This document shows, one piece after another, positions 4,955 through 5,781 of a stretch of 5,781 nucleotides of DNA. A program made the translations under genes and the position numbers. The notes under the pieces were generated by a model. That model saw only the letters and a program-made list of their open reading frames with translations. It did no database searches and was not told where the DNA came from. Origin of the DNA: Sphingomonadaceae bacterium (GTDB lineage Bacteria > Pseudomonadota > Alphaproteobacteria > Sphingomonadales > Sphingomonadaceae); assembly GCA_019245455.1 (NCBI GenBank), contig JAFARM010000102.1:1-5781 (forward strand), read 5' to 3'. Each line of letters begins with the position of its first letter. Within the stretch, counting starts at the first letter, position 1.

Positions 4955-5781
4955 CCCCGATCTCCGACAGCAGCCAGTCGCGGAAGCGACGGATCTTGCC
5001 GACATGGCTGCGGTGCTCGGGCGTGACCAGCCAATAGCCGTCGCCGCGCGACGCGGTTCGCTCGAACAGCTGGACCAGCCGCCCTTCGGCCATGTCGTTG
5101 CGCCAGAAGAAGGGCGTCAGCATCGCCACCCCCTGACCGGCCATCGCCGCGTTGCCCTGGTTTGCCTGCGAATCGATGCGCACGGCGCCGCGGATCGGCA
5201 CCGACGGGGTGGCGACGCCGGCCTGTTGCAGCCACCACGGCCACCACGGGTCGTCGCTGCTGATCAGCGGCAGGGCGGGGAGGTCGGCGGGCGCGATCAC
5301 CCCGCCGTGGCGCGCGAGGAAACCAGGGCTGCACATCGGCGTGAAGTCGATCGTCAGCAGCAGGTCGGCGGCGGTTCCCGGCCACGGCCCGACGCCGGCG
5401 CGGATCGCGACATCGGCTTCCTCGCGGGCGAAGTCGACGAGCGTGTCGCTGACATGGAGGTTGACCGCCATTTGCGGGTAGAGCCGCTGCAAGCCGCCGA
5501 TCCGCCAGGCGAGCCACGCCCCGGCGAAGGTCTGCGAGGTCGATATCGTCAGCGTCGTCTCATCCTCGCGGCGCAGCTCGGCGAAGGCGGCGTCGATCGT
5601 GTCGAAGGCGGCAGCGATCCGCGGCCCTGTCCGGCGGCCGGCGTCGGTCAGCACGACGCGGCGGTTCGTCCGGTCGAAGAGCCGCACGCCGAGCTCGCGC
5701 TCGAGGCTCGCGATCTGCTGCGAGAGGGCCGGCTGCGCAATGGAAAGCGCCGCGGCGGCTTGGGTGAAGCTGAGCCGTTGC
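4947..5781 (-). CDS. LysR-family transcriptional regulator, GcvA-like (N terminus cut by window edge)
   Basis: The visible 277 residues are nearly all of a LysR regulator (usual length about 300); the missing start lies beyond 5781. The winged helix-turn-helix is clear in the first visible residues: SFTQAAAALSIAQPALSQQI, then LERELGVRLFDR. A linker helix follows, and a two-lobed effector-binding domain begins near TLTISTSQTFA. Segments FAREEADVAIRAGVGPWPG and FTPMCSPGFLARHG resemble the GcvA/AmpR branch of the family. A GTG at 5687 is open but would remove the DNA-binding domain, so it is not the start. LysR proteins usually act on a divergent neighbour, so the main target is probably the gene to the right of the window rather than the convergent plus-strand genes. 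Family firm; ligand and target unknown. Confidence 0.9.
   Translation of the reverse strand, partial: QRLSFTQAAAALSIAQPALSQQIASLERELGVRLFDRTNRRVVLTDAGRRTGPRIAAAFDTIDAAFAELRREDETTLTISTSQTFAGAWLAWRIGGLQRLYPQMAVNLHVSDTLVDFAREEADVAIRAGVGPWPGTAADLLLTIDFTPMCSPGFLARHGGVIAPADLPALPLISSDDPWWPWWLQQAGVATPSVPIRGAVRIDSQANQGNAAMAGQGVAMLTPFFWRNDMAEGRLVQLFERTASRGDGYWLVTPEHRSHVGKIRRFRDWLLSEIGAT

Noticed and set aside
3248..5005. 585-codon minus-strand frame opposite the dehydratase, barrel and exported genes
   Set aside because: Arg/Ala-rich product without motifs, spanning three better supported genes on the other strand; a high-GC shadow.
3550..5037. 495-codon plus-strand frame overlapping the barrel and exported protein genes
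   Set aside because: Very Arg/Gly/Ala-rich, no motifs, and in a different frame from genes with signal peptides and ribosome-binding sites.
5685..5687. GTG as the start of the LysR protein
   Set aside because: The frame continues upstream to the window edge with a perfect LysR helix-turn-helix, so the gene is cut by the window rather than starting here.

Overview
The window is about 70% GC, has strongly GC-biased third codon positions, and holds six protein genes, one of them cut by the right edge. Gene content and protein style suggest an alphaproteobacterium, most likely a sphingomonad. The pairing of an ornithine decarboxylase with a deoxyhypusine synthase-like protein fits that group, because Sphingomonas in the strict sense is known for sym-homospermidine as its main polyamine. 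This placement is inference; no rRNA or other marker gene is present.

Left part (1-2439, minus strand): a polyamine locus. A fold-III PLP ornithine/lysine-type decarboxylase (1231-2439) is followed by a deoxyhypusine synthase-like enzyme (40-1092). They read as one transcription unit, putrescine formation first and aminobutyl transfer second. The 138 bases between them hold an inverted pair of palindromic REP-like repeats (1107-1222). This repeat reads open in frame with the second gene and gives it a false N-terminal extension; the real start is 1092. A GC-rich hairpin just after the second gene (2-29) may be its terminator.

Centre (2440-2639): a divergent control region. On the minus strand it holds a good sigma-70-like promoter (2529-2557) and a leader of about 83 bases before a TTG start. 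The leader can fold so that a 10-bp helix buries the whole Shine-Dalgarno sequence of the decarboxylase. A 10-codon upstream reading frame lies in the loop of that helix. This is the most interesting signal in the window: a candidate translational switch on the committed step of polyamine synthesis.

Right part (2640-4954, plus strand): a fold-II PLP threonine/serine dehydratase or serine racemase-like enzyme, a predicted outer-membrane beta-barrel protein, and a small exported protein of unknown function, closely spaced. A GcvA-like LysR regulator (4947-5781, minus, cut at its N terminus) converges on them and overlaps the last gene by 8 bases. No tRNA, rRNA, CRISPR array, transposase or phage gene was seen.
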